64,000 nt of DNA. Origin: Craterostigma plantagineum. Taxonomy: Eukaryota > Streptophyta > Magnoliopsida > Lamiales > Linderniaceae. The DNA lies in NCBI GenBank assembly GCA_027422505.1, contig JAPQWV010000018.1, forward strand, positions 12,728,001 through 12,792,000, read 5' to 3'. A program made the translations under genes and the position numbers. Positions 12,356 to 22,422 of the stretch are shown one piece after another (the first letter of the stretch is position 1; every line of letters begins with the position of its first letter). The notes below the pieces were generated by a model. It made no database searches, had not been told where the DNA came from, and saw only the letters and a list, made by a program, of their open reading frames with translations.

Positions 12356-12603
12356 CTCCCTCGTCCCATTATTTTTTTGTACATTTTACTATATCGGATC
12401 GGGCATCCCGTTAGCTTTTCGTACATTTACTTTTTTAGCAAAAAACTATCATAAACAATCAATATAATAATATTAAATATTCTTAAAAGACGTGTCAAAA
12501 TATACACTTTTTACCTTTTAGTTGTACTATATTAATTAAGTATTCAAATTCTTAAAAACCATGTCATACCACAAATGTCCATAAACATATGGGACGGAGG
12601 GAA
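12356..12603. mobile_element. Stowaway-like MITE (Tc1/mariner type)
   Basis: The ends CTCCCTCGTCCC and GGGACGGAGGGA are the Stowaway terminal inverted repeat. TA dinucleotides flank both ends (12354-12355 and 12604-12605), matching the TA target preference of Tc1/mariner elements. It is about 248 bp, AT-rich and noncoding, and lies about 250 bp upstream of the LEPA start. Confidence 0.85.
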
Positions 12604-13199
12604 TATTTTATTTCATATAATTATAGAAATGTAGGTCGTTTAGAATGTTGTCACATGTCCAACATTAATTAATTGTTATACATTTATAAAAATAAAGCAG
12701 ACATTAAAAACTAGCCGCTATCACACATTCATCTCCAATCTCACACATAAATTTAGTCATTTATTAACATAAAATAATTACATTAATACAATGCATTGCA
12801 TGAGTAAAAAGTTAGTTATAGTTTATTACTTAGTGACGATATAATTTGTTAGTTACTGCTATGTAGATATAAACTCTATTGTGATATATATTTTTTTAAT
12901 TTTCTTGTTGTAACTTTTGACAAATCTACAAATAAATCCCTACAATTCAAACTACTCACCAATAACTCTCCCCTTCCAATTCATTTATCACTAGACTCCC
13001 CCTTTCAAACTTATATATCGCATAGCTACCTAATGGATAAATATACCCCTGTAAAACATAAATATTCCAAAATAACCTAGTGAATTCATTTACAGAGGAT
13101 TAAAAATAAAATAAAATTCATTTATAGAGGACGACGAACGCACAGCAGAGGAACGGAAAGCAGAAGAACGAAAATGATTACAGAGAAGTTGGCCGATTC
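12604..13199. other. AT-rich intergenic stretch
   Basis: No gene or RNA is recognised. The last part (about 12900-13140) has phrases such as ATAAATATACCCCTG that are common in MULE terminal repeats and may be the left edge of the transposon gene that follows, but no matching inverted end was located. Confidence 0.3.
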
Positions 13200-13689
13200 T
13201 CAGCTTCACTTCCACAACGAGCAGCGAACAAGATTAGGGCTTCACACCTTTATTCGACTTGGCATCATCTCAACGGCATACTGTAAGAATCGGCCGCTTG
13301 ACACCTTCGTTTTTCGACTTTAATTTTTTGTTCTTTTGTGGCATTTTGGGTTAATGTAGGCTTTCATAGTTGCATTTCTTGAAGGATTTCATGTCGGGCT
13401 ATGTTTCATTTTGTGATTACGGCTCGAATTTGGGGTTTATGGCAAAATTAAGGTTTAATTATTTCGTTTTTCGATTTGGGAACTTGGTATCATTCAAATT
13501 AGGGTTTGTTAGCTTCTAATTTTCCAGTTCTATTTAAAGGTACTGCATTTGTGACTATCTTGGTACGAGTCTTGGTTGTTTTTGGGTAGTATAATTGAGT
13601 TGGTGCTTGTATATGTTTTTTGGTACCATATTACATAGTTAATGGTACCGTAAAGTTATTTGATTCTCTCGTATTTGTCGCATTCAGAA

Positions 13690-16165
13690 ATGGCACCGAA
13701 GTCGGAAAAACCCACCGGCTCAAGAAGAAATAATTACGAGATGACATCACGGTGTCATCCCAACCTTTTAGAGAGACGATGATGGAATTAGGGCTGAAGG
13801 AGGAACACAGAAAACTGTTAAAACAAACTTCATTCTACACTTTCTTGGAGATGCCGAAGATGTCACAATCTTTTACAAAAATTGTGCATTATTGAGGCGC
13901 TATAATGTTGAGGAGAACACTTTTCGGTTTGGTGTTCTCACCGCAAGAGTTTAGTTTGGTGATGGAGTTGCACCATTTAGGGCAACCCGTTGATCCAGAT
14001 AGTTAATTTACGTCGTAAATCGTAGAACGCCATTTTGATGGGAAAAATGGCAATGTAACACGAAAAAAGGTAATGGTCTTTAGTTAGTGAGAAGGGGGAC
14101 GGAGAATGTCGAGGATTTTGTTTGGGCTGTTATTATTTTCTTATTTAATTGTGTACTTTTTCCGATGGGTAATTTGAAAAACCCCATCTTTTGTTAATGT
14201 ATACGTGGACGATCTAGAGGGTCTTGGAGAATATGCTTGAGGAGCGGCCGTTCATAATTTTCGGTTGGAAGAGATGAAAGTTGCTGCTGCTTTTGAAAAT
14301 GCGTGATTGAATGTGACGATCAATGGTTGCACTATTGGATTGATGATAACTTACTTTATTTATTTTGTTATTTCATCTTATATTTTGTGCCTTTTGTATA
14401 ATTCTAATGCGTGCGTTCATGGTTATAGATGTGGGTGTATGAGCATGTGCCTTCGTTGGCACGAAAGAGCAGCCGTATATGTTCCCACGATGGTTCAATT
14501 GGGAATTCTGTCATGTTCCAAATGACAATAGGATTGCGAAGACACAACTAGCTGAAATTACCAGTGTTCTTCCGATAATCCCTCGAAGAAACGAGATGAA
14601 GTTTGTGGAACCAATCGCGCAAATGCCAATGGTATATAACGTTTTGATAATGTTCAACACGGGTTCTCAAATAGTGCATTCTTTTTATGTTTCTTAATAG
14701 TAAATTTAATAATATTTGTTTTCTTTAGGGTATTGGAGGGGAACGAGATCAAGAGGATGAGATACGTTCCAAAATCAAGAACGATTTGAGAGCCCGTGTT
14801 GAACAGTTGGAGGCTGTGATGCGGGAAAAAATGAAGTAATTGAGAAGTTGAGAGCGAGGATTCAGGAAGCGACAGGGGAGGCTGAGGGTGAGGGCAAAAA
14901 GTCCAGAGGTTATCAAGGGGCTAGTTATCAAGGCGATGGCAGTAATGATGAGATTGCTGCATCGTTTGATTTAGACGGTAGGGGTGGTGTTGGTGAGGGC
15001 TGGGATGAGGTGGCTGAGGTTGGACAGGCTGAGGTGGTTGGTGTGGCTGTTGTTGCAGAGGTGGCTGAGGTGCCAAAGGTGGATGAGGTGCCAGAAGTGG
15101 CTGATGTGGCTGAGGTGGTTGAGGTGGCATAGGAGGATGAGGTGGCAAAGGTGGCTGATATGGCTGATGAGGCAACGAAGGCACATGGTCTTGACGAGAC
15201 ATTCCCAAACATCCCTGCTGAATAGAAAGATGTTGAACCCGAGCCAATGACCGTGGCACCATTAGCGGCATCATCGATAGCACGAGAATTGAGATGCCAT
15301 GAAGATAGAAAGAAGAGGCGGGATTCTGAGTTTACTACGCCAGGATCATCCGATACTACGTCGCCGAAGAAAAAAAGGAAAAGGGTGAAAGCACCACCTC
15401 AAGTAGTTCAAATAGGCGAGCAAGGATCAGATGAAGAGGCTCCCGTTGACTGATACGAGAGGTACACTGGTCGTACGGACTACGCTGGGAAAGAGAAGTT
15501 GCATCCCGAACAGAGAGATCGCATCAACACGTACATAGAGGCGAGGAAGATTGAATACGTTTAATTTATGTGTTAATGGTGTTAAGTACCTTTTTAAATA
15601 TGTTGCTCTTAATTAATGTGTTTTACTTCCTATTGGGCTGATGCAAGGTACATGGTTTGGCAAAACGACATTTGTGAGGTTAATCCCGAAGCCTTCTATA
15701 TGTTGCTCTTCGGTGGCTTGATATCGTCTCCCGTGATAGATGCGTTCAGCGATTGCTCAAACATTTCGGAGGCAATCACCAAGGCAGACCTCGTGCGTTC
15801 GTGATCCATTCCTTCGTCCTGGTAGAATTGATGTGATAAACGTAACGAAGACCGCGAGGGTAAACATGAACACGATCGGTGAGATTGTGGAGTCACTTTC
15901 CGACAGCGCGGTGGCTTGGTTGGACAAGATTAATGATGCTACATTGGGGATCCTAGACTACATCATATCCCCTATATATATGAAAAATCATTGGGCTGTG
16001 TTGATTTATAAGTTGCAGGAAAGACGATTTTACCTACGAGATTCGCTGAAGCACAATCACATGAAATGGGCGACCAGATCATTTGTAAGTTGTTATCATG
16101 TTCTTAACTTAAACGCTTTATCATGTCATCGGCCACGTCGGATTTCTGGCAATTTTTTGCCGTGA
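13690..16165 (+). pseudogene. Transposon-borne DUF1985 + Ulp1 (C48) protease gene, degenerate
   Basis: An ATG at 13690 starts MAPKSEKPTGSRR and a SRCHP motif. Scattered frames at 13780-14700 then resemble the DUF1985 domain of plant transposon proteins (FLEMPKM, NVEENTFRFGVL, a VEDFVWAVI stretch, then an AAAFENA stretch near 14290). 14740-15180 is charged and then valine/glutamate-rich. 15247-15453 carries a basic nuclear-localisation-type cluster (PKKKRKRV). 15616-16165 encodes the N-terminal half of an Ulp1-like cysteine protease (AFYMLLFGGLISSPVIDAF; HWAVLIY with the catalytic His; RDSLKH with the Asp position). The segment with the catalytic cysteine is missing, where the next element begins. 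Several stops and frame changes show it is dead. DUF1985-Ulp1 pairs occur in KAONASHI-type MULEs. Confidence 0.7.
14995..15180 (+). repeat. Coding minisatellite, GAGGTGGCTGAGGT-type
   Basis: Imperfect 12-18 bp repeats of GAGGTGGCTGAGGT run for about 185 bp and encode an (E/D)V(A/P)EV-type low-complexity acidic stretch between the DUF1985-like and Ulp1 parts. The antisense strand reads as proline-rich frames that are shadows of this repeat. Confidence 0.8.
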
Positions 16166-16224
16166 AAATTCACCGATGACCTAAAAGTAACCGAATATGT
16201 TACTTAGTGACCTAAGTTTGCAAT

Positions 16225-16330
16225 TATAAAACTGGATTGCTATTCACCGCCCTCTTTTTCCTAGTCACCGCCCTAAAGGGCTGAAAAACGATGATCTTGC
16301 CCTTTTGAATAAAATTTTTTATTTAAAGTC
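16225..16330 (+). repeat. Candidate left terminal repeat of FAR1-type MULE
   Basis: Immediately before the transposase gene there is a stretch with two phrased copies of (TT)CACCGCCCT separated by CTTTTTCCTAGT, followed by AAAGGGCTGAAAAACGATG. This phrasing is typical of terminal repeats of Mutator-like elements. No inverted partner was found to the right, so the element end is inferred only. Confidence 0.4.
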
Positions 16331-16406
16331 CTTTTCCAGACAACAATTTTCATATCGCAATCAAACATTCAAATCAGACTCAAACAAAAAAAACATTCAA
16401 AACGCA

Positions 16407-19400
16407 ATGGATCGACGAAAGGGGAAAGGATCTATTCGCACGACTGGTAAGCAAATTCTCGTAAAATTCGTTCGTATGTAGATGAATGATCGAACTAGAT
16501 TCGGAATCGCTCCCAAAAAGTCCGGACCGAAACACAATTTCGGCCCGAACAGTCCGGACCGAAAACAGAAATTCGACCACCTCCAGGCCGGACCGAAAAA
16601 TAATTTCGGTCGTGCCTTGAGGTGGCCGAAAATTTTTTTCGGTCCGCCTCTTACGGCCGAAATCACGTTTCGGCCGGAACTGCGGCGGCCGAAATCATGT
16701 TTCGGCCGCCACTTCATGTGGCCGAAATTAGTCTTCGGCTGTGTAATTATTTTTTTTTTGCAGACGATGAGAGGGAAATCCACATCCCGGAGGATTTGAT
16801 CGGCGACGGGGTAAACTACAGTGAGCATTTTCGTGTAGGATGTCGATTTCAGACCGACGTGGAAGCCATAGGCGTCGCCATTGCTCTGGGTTTCGAGGTG
16901 ATTATTTCGTCGCATAAGAAATGCGGTACAAAAAAACTGATTAGATGTTCTCACGGAGAACATTATAGAGGCAACGAGGACGAATTGGAGAGGGTTTCGA
17001 AGTCGAACAAGTGCAGGTGTCCGTTTGTAGTCATAGCTCAGGAGGATCCAATGACTAGGGAATGGTACATTCGTACGGGCCCACCTGATAAATCCACGCA
17101 CAATCACCCTCTGATACAGTATCCCGAGGGACACTGCCAGACTAGTGGGTTAAGTCGTCAGGCAATGAAGGTCGTAGAGGAAATGACTGCTGCGCAAGCG
17201 AAACCAGCTCATATCCTCTCGGCGATGAGGGCTCAACACGCAAAAGATACGCGACGATCAGGCACATATATAATTACAGAGATCGTTTGAAGAAAGACTA
17301 TTCTGAGGGCCGAGACGTGGTGAGCCAGTTGATGCACCAGGCGAGTCACGCCGGATATTATGTTCAAGCCCTGGAAGACGACGAGACTAATGCGCTGACG
17401 CATGTTTTTCTCGCACACCCGGACTCAGTTGCACTGGTGAGGACGTATCCGTACTCCATTGGCATCGATTCTACGTAGAAGACCAACAGGTACAAGATGT
17501 CTCTAGTTGAGATTATAGGGATGACTCCCTGTAATCAGAACTTCCTTTGTGGGTTTGCCATTATGAAGGACGAGACGGAGAGAAGTTATGAGTGGGTGTT
17601 GCAGTCCCTTCGGGATATTCTGGTGCCAGGTGTCTACCCTTCGGCGATTGTGACTGATCGTGAGTTCGGCCTTCTTCGACCCGTACAGGAAGTATTTCCG
17701 TATTCTCACCATATGTTGTGTACGTGGCATGTCTATAAAGACGTGGAGAACAAAGTTTATTGGACGACGGGTCAGAACAAAGAGACAGCAGCTCACTTCA
17801 CGCATAAGGCCTGGAAAGCAGTCACGGAAGCTCCGACGATAGATGCGTACGAGCAGGCACTGACTGACATGCGTCTGCGTTGGTGCATAAGGAGAAGTTC
17901 GCCAAAGCTTGGACGAACCAGGTGCTTCATTTCAGGAACACCACATGTCGTGTGGAGAGTGCTCACAGCGAGCTGAAGCAATGGCTGAACTCGGCCACTA
18001 GGTCTCTTGACACCGTGTGGGTGAAGGTGCACGACCAGATTCAGAACCAACTGAATCGCATCAGAAAGGTAAATTAATTATTATACGTGTCAAACGAAAT
18101 GCTTATCTAATAATTTATTTATGTTGACATGCAGGCACTGGAGGAGTCACGCTCGAAACGACAGAATGGGAACTCAGGTTTTCCATTCCACACGATCTTG
18201 TACAGAGTTTCACACCATTCAATATCGATAATGGGAAATGAGTTGAGGCGTGCCAAAGAGTTGTCGGATGAGGTATACTCCGCGTGCGGATGTGTGGTAC
18301 GACGTACGCACCATCTTCCATGTGCGTGCGAGCTCCAACAATGTATCGACAACAACTACCCAATTGCTGCAGAATACTTGCACGACTTTTGGAGGACACT
18401 CACGATCGGCGATGGAGTAATTCCCGATATTTCTAATCGGAATTACTTATACGACCTCGTGTGTGAGGCAGAAACCCGCGATATCGCCGTTATGCGTGGC
18501 CCCCATCGAGTCGTCCACGAACACCTGTATCCCGACGCCCGTGAGTGAATGAGCCTGATGTTAAGACGTCTGTAAAAGGTCGGTCGAAGAAGAAAAACTC
18601 GACGAAGCGGGATCGAAGTGCTTGGGAGTACGCAATCCCAAGGGGTGGATGCAGCGGAGGGCGCAGCAGTACCAGTCGTAGCAGCCAGGGTCGCATGTCA
18701 TCTTCGTCTGTGAAGCGGTCTCGATCTACTACGGAGACAGGTACTACTATCTCTTACTCGTAAATTTGTTCAATCACGGGTGCACATCTAATCCTGAAAA
18801 TTGCGTTCTACAGGTGAATCTGACCTCCACCACACCCACTTGGCCAACCACGTAACAACAGTCATCCATCCGTATATAGTTAGCTACAAGAATGTGGTGA
18901 CTGACGACAACTGTGGATTTCGCGTTATCGCGTCCCATGTTTACGATGACGAGGAGGAATGGATCACCGTCAGGAATAACGTAGCGAATGAACTCGCGGC
19001 CCATTGGGATCGCTACTCGGCATTGTACTATGGTGACTCATTGAAAATACAGTTGGATCGTATACGCTGGGAAGGGGGCCCTTGTGGAGCGAACCACTGG
19101 ATGATGACACCGTGTGATTTGTGGGTTGTTGCGACAATTTAGAATGCTGTAATTGTCCTCTACGGGTACGGCAATGGGACGAACATCAACATGCTTTCGA
19201 ACACAATATTGCCGCTGCGTGCCGGTCGGACTGCTACTGGACCGACCCGTACGACCGTCATGGCGCACCTTGGGGATGATTATCAGCATTAAATCAGACT
19301 TAATTTATGTCCAGATTTTCCTATGCCCATTTTACATCCGTATTGGTTCACGTATCGCCGTGATCGACTTGCCGGTTGGGAGATCAGATATCAGAGTCAA

Positions 19401-19442
19401 TTCGCTCACTGGACTAACCTAATGCGTCATAATAATTTGTGA
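16407..19442 (+). pseudogene. FAR1/MULE/SWIM/OTU transposase gene, degenerate
   Basis: Exon 1 (16407-16446) splices in frame to 16764 across a palindrome-filled intron. Domains in order: FAR1-type WRKY-GCM1 zinc DNA-binding region (16.8-17.15 kb; CRCPF, then THNHPL); MULE transposase core (17.4-17.9 kb; IGIDST, MTPCNQNFLCGFAI, IVTDRE, CTWHVYKD); a SWIM-type zinc motif near 18285-18335 (CGCV, then HHLPCAC); a basic serine-rich linker (18.55-18.74 kb); an OTU cysteine-protease-like domain (18.88-19.44 kb; TDDNCGFRVIA with Asp and Cys, terminal HPYWFTYRRD). Introns are likely at 18069-18134 and 18742-18813. Frameshifts near 17270 and 17880 and in-frame stops near 17476, 19139 and 19291 make it non-functional. 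It probably once served its own transposition in the nucleus. Confidence 0.85.
16447..16763 (+). repeat. Intron with array of GGCCGAAA/TTTCGGCC palindromes
   Basis: The inferred first intron of the transposase gene (GTAAGC...TTTTGCAG) contains about ten GGCCGAAA, GGACCGAAA or TTTCGGCC blocks between 16515 and 16740, in both orientations. Pairs such as GGCCGAAATCATGTTTCGGCC can form hairpins. A frame reads through on both strands by accident of this composition. Confidence 0.8.
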
Positions 19443-19447
19443 ATGTC

Positions 19448-19963
19448 TACTGTATTATTTATTTGTATTATTTATTTGTATTATTTATTTGTATTAATTG
19501 GATGATTTATTTATATTATTTATTTGGATTATCTAATTGGATTATTTATTTATATTATTTATTTGTATTGTTTATTTTTATTATTTATTTGGATTATTTA
19601 ATTGGATTATTTTTATTTATATTATTTATTTGTATTATTTATTTATATTATTTAATTGGATTATTTAATTATATTATTTATTTGGATTATTTAGTTGGAT
19701 TATTTATTTGGATTATTTATTTATAATATTTATTTGTATTATTTATTTATATTATTTATTTGGATTATCTAATTGGATTATTTATTTATATTATTTATTT
19801 GTATTATTTATTTATATTATTTATTTGAATTATTTAATTATATAATTTATTTGGATTATTTAATTGGACTATTTATTTGGATTATTTATTTGGATTATTT
19901 GTCTATGGTTATTTATTTGTATTATTTATTCGGATTATTTATTTATATTATTTATTTGTATCA
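19448..19963 (+). repeat. AT-rich minisatellite, (TATTATTTATTTG/A)n
   Basis: More than 500 bp of near-exact ATTATTTATTTGGATT and ATTATTTATTTGTATT phrases lie exactly between the end of the MULE transposase gene (19442, plus) and the end of the PMD gene (20058, minus). Both genes would be transcribed towards it. Apparent YLYYLF-type frames here are compositional artefacts. Confidence 0.92.
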
Positions 19964-20057
19964 GTAATTCGAAACGGAATAAAAATGCGAACAAATATTC
20001 AAAACATATAGAAAATCCGTCCGATACAATAAACATAAAAAAAACAATAGCAACACG

Positions 20058-22020
20058 TCAAGGGGCCTGGCGCCACCGGTCGTTGATGTCGTCCAGCCTG
20101 TCTCGGAACTCGTCCGTATGCGTCGAGCCGTTAAGATGCATACTGGCTAGCATATCGGTACTCAAGCTGTATATCGTGCTATACCACTGTACATAGCAGT
20201 AATACGTACGATTAAACATATAAATATAAAAAATCGACATAAGATTAAATTACGTACGTAGTCGGCGTGGCTGCGCGGGGGTATGCCTGCCGATGAGGAT
20301 CCCTGCTCCGTCGAAAGCATGCGAGGATCCCAGTCCATGTACCCTGCAACGGTTTCACTAAGGTACTCCGCGGTGGCCCGATTGATGTACGAGAGGTTGA
20401 GGATGTAGGCGTACGGAAACTGACGCCAAGCATGTTCTGCTGCATCGGCAGAATGAAGCACCTTATACCTCGTCGGGTCTGCTGGCATGACCGCCTTCCG
20501 TGGCGGACTCATCGGCGGCGGGATGACCTGCACGTACCCCAGCCGGCGCAACACTCTCGAGGGTGAGTAGGGCTCAACGACATCGCGATATATAACCCAT
20601 CCCACGAAAATTGTCCTCAGTTGCTGCGACGCTGGATCGGGACCGTACGGCAGCCAAGCAACCTGAACATTTCAAAAGTTTTAAATAATTATCGTCAATA
20701 TAGACATAAATTGTTAAGATACCTCGCTTGCAGTCATGACATCTATCTGACGGCGGATATCAATCAAGCGGTGGACCGTCCTCTCGTGCTGAGCTACAGA
20801 CCACATGCGTGATCGTGCCTGGCCAGGCTCCACATGATGGGGGAGACGGTGTGGGCGGAAACATGGGAAGTACTCGTAGATCCACGCCTGTAGTAACGAG
20901 AGGCACCCAGCTAATCCCCTCGCATCCGCCCTGCTTGCCATGCCAAGCTGGCGATAAAGGTAAGCCAGAGCGGCCGAACCCCACGAGTACCCACTGGCAG
21001 AGGGCAACGAGCGGTAGAACTCGTGCATGATGTCCGGCTTCACCCGGTTCCCGCTCTTGTCGATGAACAGCGCGACCCCAACAGAATCGACAACCAAGCG
21101 ATGGCCTGGAACCCCGTCGGCGCGACCCCCCGCATCCGCTGCATCACGTCTTTCATCACAACCCCACCGCCTCTCCAAGAATCCCTGAGCACGTCCGCGG
21201 AGATGCCCATAATCTCCCTCGCTGCGATCTGCCCATCGGCGACGTCTGGGGTGCCCGATATCGTCACTCCATCGATCGGGATACCCAGGATGTGCTCGAC
21301 GTCGTGGAGCATGATCGTCATCTCCCCAATGGCATGTGGAAGGTGTTCGTGTCGCGATGTCAGCGCTCCACAAAAGCGCACAGTAGAGGCTGGTCCAAGT
21401 GACCCACCATGGCATCTGTGAGGTGCACAAGCCCCGTGCCATCGATCTGGCTCTACGTCTCCGGCGGGAATTGGGAGTACCAATTCTTTAGCTTCCTAAG
21501 CACTAACGCCCGCTGCTCGCACTTCAGCAGGGGCCTCTCCTCCTCACCCATCCAGATGCGGGGCGCGATGTGCCCCAGATAACTAGGGATCACCTCGACA
21601 TCATATGGACCACCGGCCTGTGGCCCCTGCACCCTCCAGGAATCGTCATCAACGACCCTGGAACGCTTGCTCCCTATTTCATTTTTCACGAATAACGCAA
21701 AAATAAATTTAATTTCTTTTACGTATTTTAAGACACGACATCGCATATCAGTTTATAGAGCAGAATGGAATTACCTGAGGAGGCCGGTGGCAGATCGTCT
21801 TCGGATGACTGAAACGATGCTCCATCATCCGCCACACCATCATCCGCATGCGGATCGTAATCCGCATATACGGACTGAGAAGCAGCCGCTCGCTGCCGCC
21901 TCTCCTCCTCCCGTTCTCTACGATCGGATGCGTCAACGCCTCGCGTCCTCCCGTGACGCTCTCCAGATCCCTCCAACTGGGGGGATCTACTGCTCCCTCT
22001 CCTGCTCCCTCCGAGTACGG
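20058..22020 (-). pseudogene. Plant mobile domain (PMD/MAIN-like) gene, degenerate
   Basis: Minus-strand exons with PMD (PF10536) features, in order: acidic N-terminus (21976-21780); RALVLRKLKNWYSQFPPE (21530-21455); the PMD core with HLPHAIGEMTIMLHDVEHIL-GIPIDG (21380-21270); YSWGSAALAYLYRQLGMAS (20990-20930); then IFVGWVIYRDVVEPY (20610-20560); and a C-terminal exon ending at a stop at 20058 (about 20190-20058). Introns are visible near 20725-20670 and 20262-20195. A stop after the FPPE motif and frameshifts around 21340 and 21050 break it. PMD proteins (MAIN/MAIL1 in Arabidopsis) act in silencing, and related copies ride on transposons. Its 5' end is joined to an Athila gag start at 22021. 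Confidence 0.78.
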
Positions 22021-22422
22021 TCGACTTCTGTTTCTCGACTGTCTACAGATGCCTCTGTTCGAGAATTCTCTGCCGACTCCTGAGAGTTGTCCTCTGAGTA
22101 GCTTACTAATGCTTCTTGATAGTTACTAGCCGTGCCTTCTGAATTGTATCTGAGTTGCCTTCGCAATTTCCGCTCGAAATCTGGATCTCCTTCAACAATT
22201 GGGCCCGATGGGTGGCTTCGGGTCATCCACCGTCAAACAGTACCTTCAATGAGTGAAAACGAAATTTAGCGAAGAACTAGACAAATACGTTGAAAAGGTA
22301 ACGAGACTAATAATGATGTAGAAACAAAAAACGCAATTAACCAAAAATTGGGAAAATAGCTAAATTACCGAACTAGGGTGTTCCTAATATCAATCTATTC
22401 TCCGGCAACGGCGCCAAAAACT
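22021..22422 (-). mobile_element. Leader and first gag codons of a second Athila copy, truncated
   Basis: This stretch matches 34579-34980, the leader and start of gag of the full element, almost base for base, including the primer-binding site (22402-22416). The gag frame opens at 22226 and matches for about 67 codons, then changes abruptly at 22021 into the PMD sequence. It lies outside the 3' LTR of the main element, where flanking host DNA and a target duplication would normally be expected. Confidence 0.9.

Noticed and set aside
14921..15283. Long minus-strand Pro/His-rich frames
   Set aside because: They are the antisense reading of the GAGGTGGCTGAGG minisatellite and have no independent support.
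16397..17134. 245-codon minus-strand frame opposite the transposase start
   Set aside because: Arises from the symmetrical GGCCGAAA intron plus the antisense of the FAR1 domain.
19439..19967. Tyr/Leu/Ile-rich frames that look like membrane proteins
   Set aside because: Produced by the ATTATTTATTTG repeat; period and composition explain them fully.
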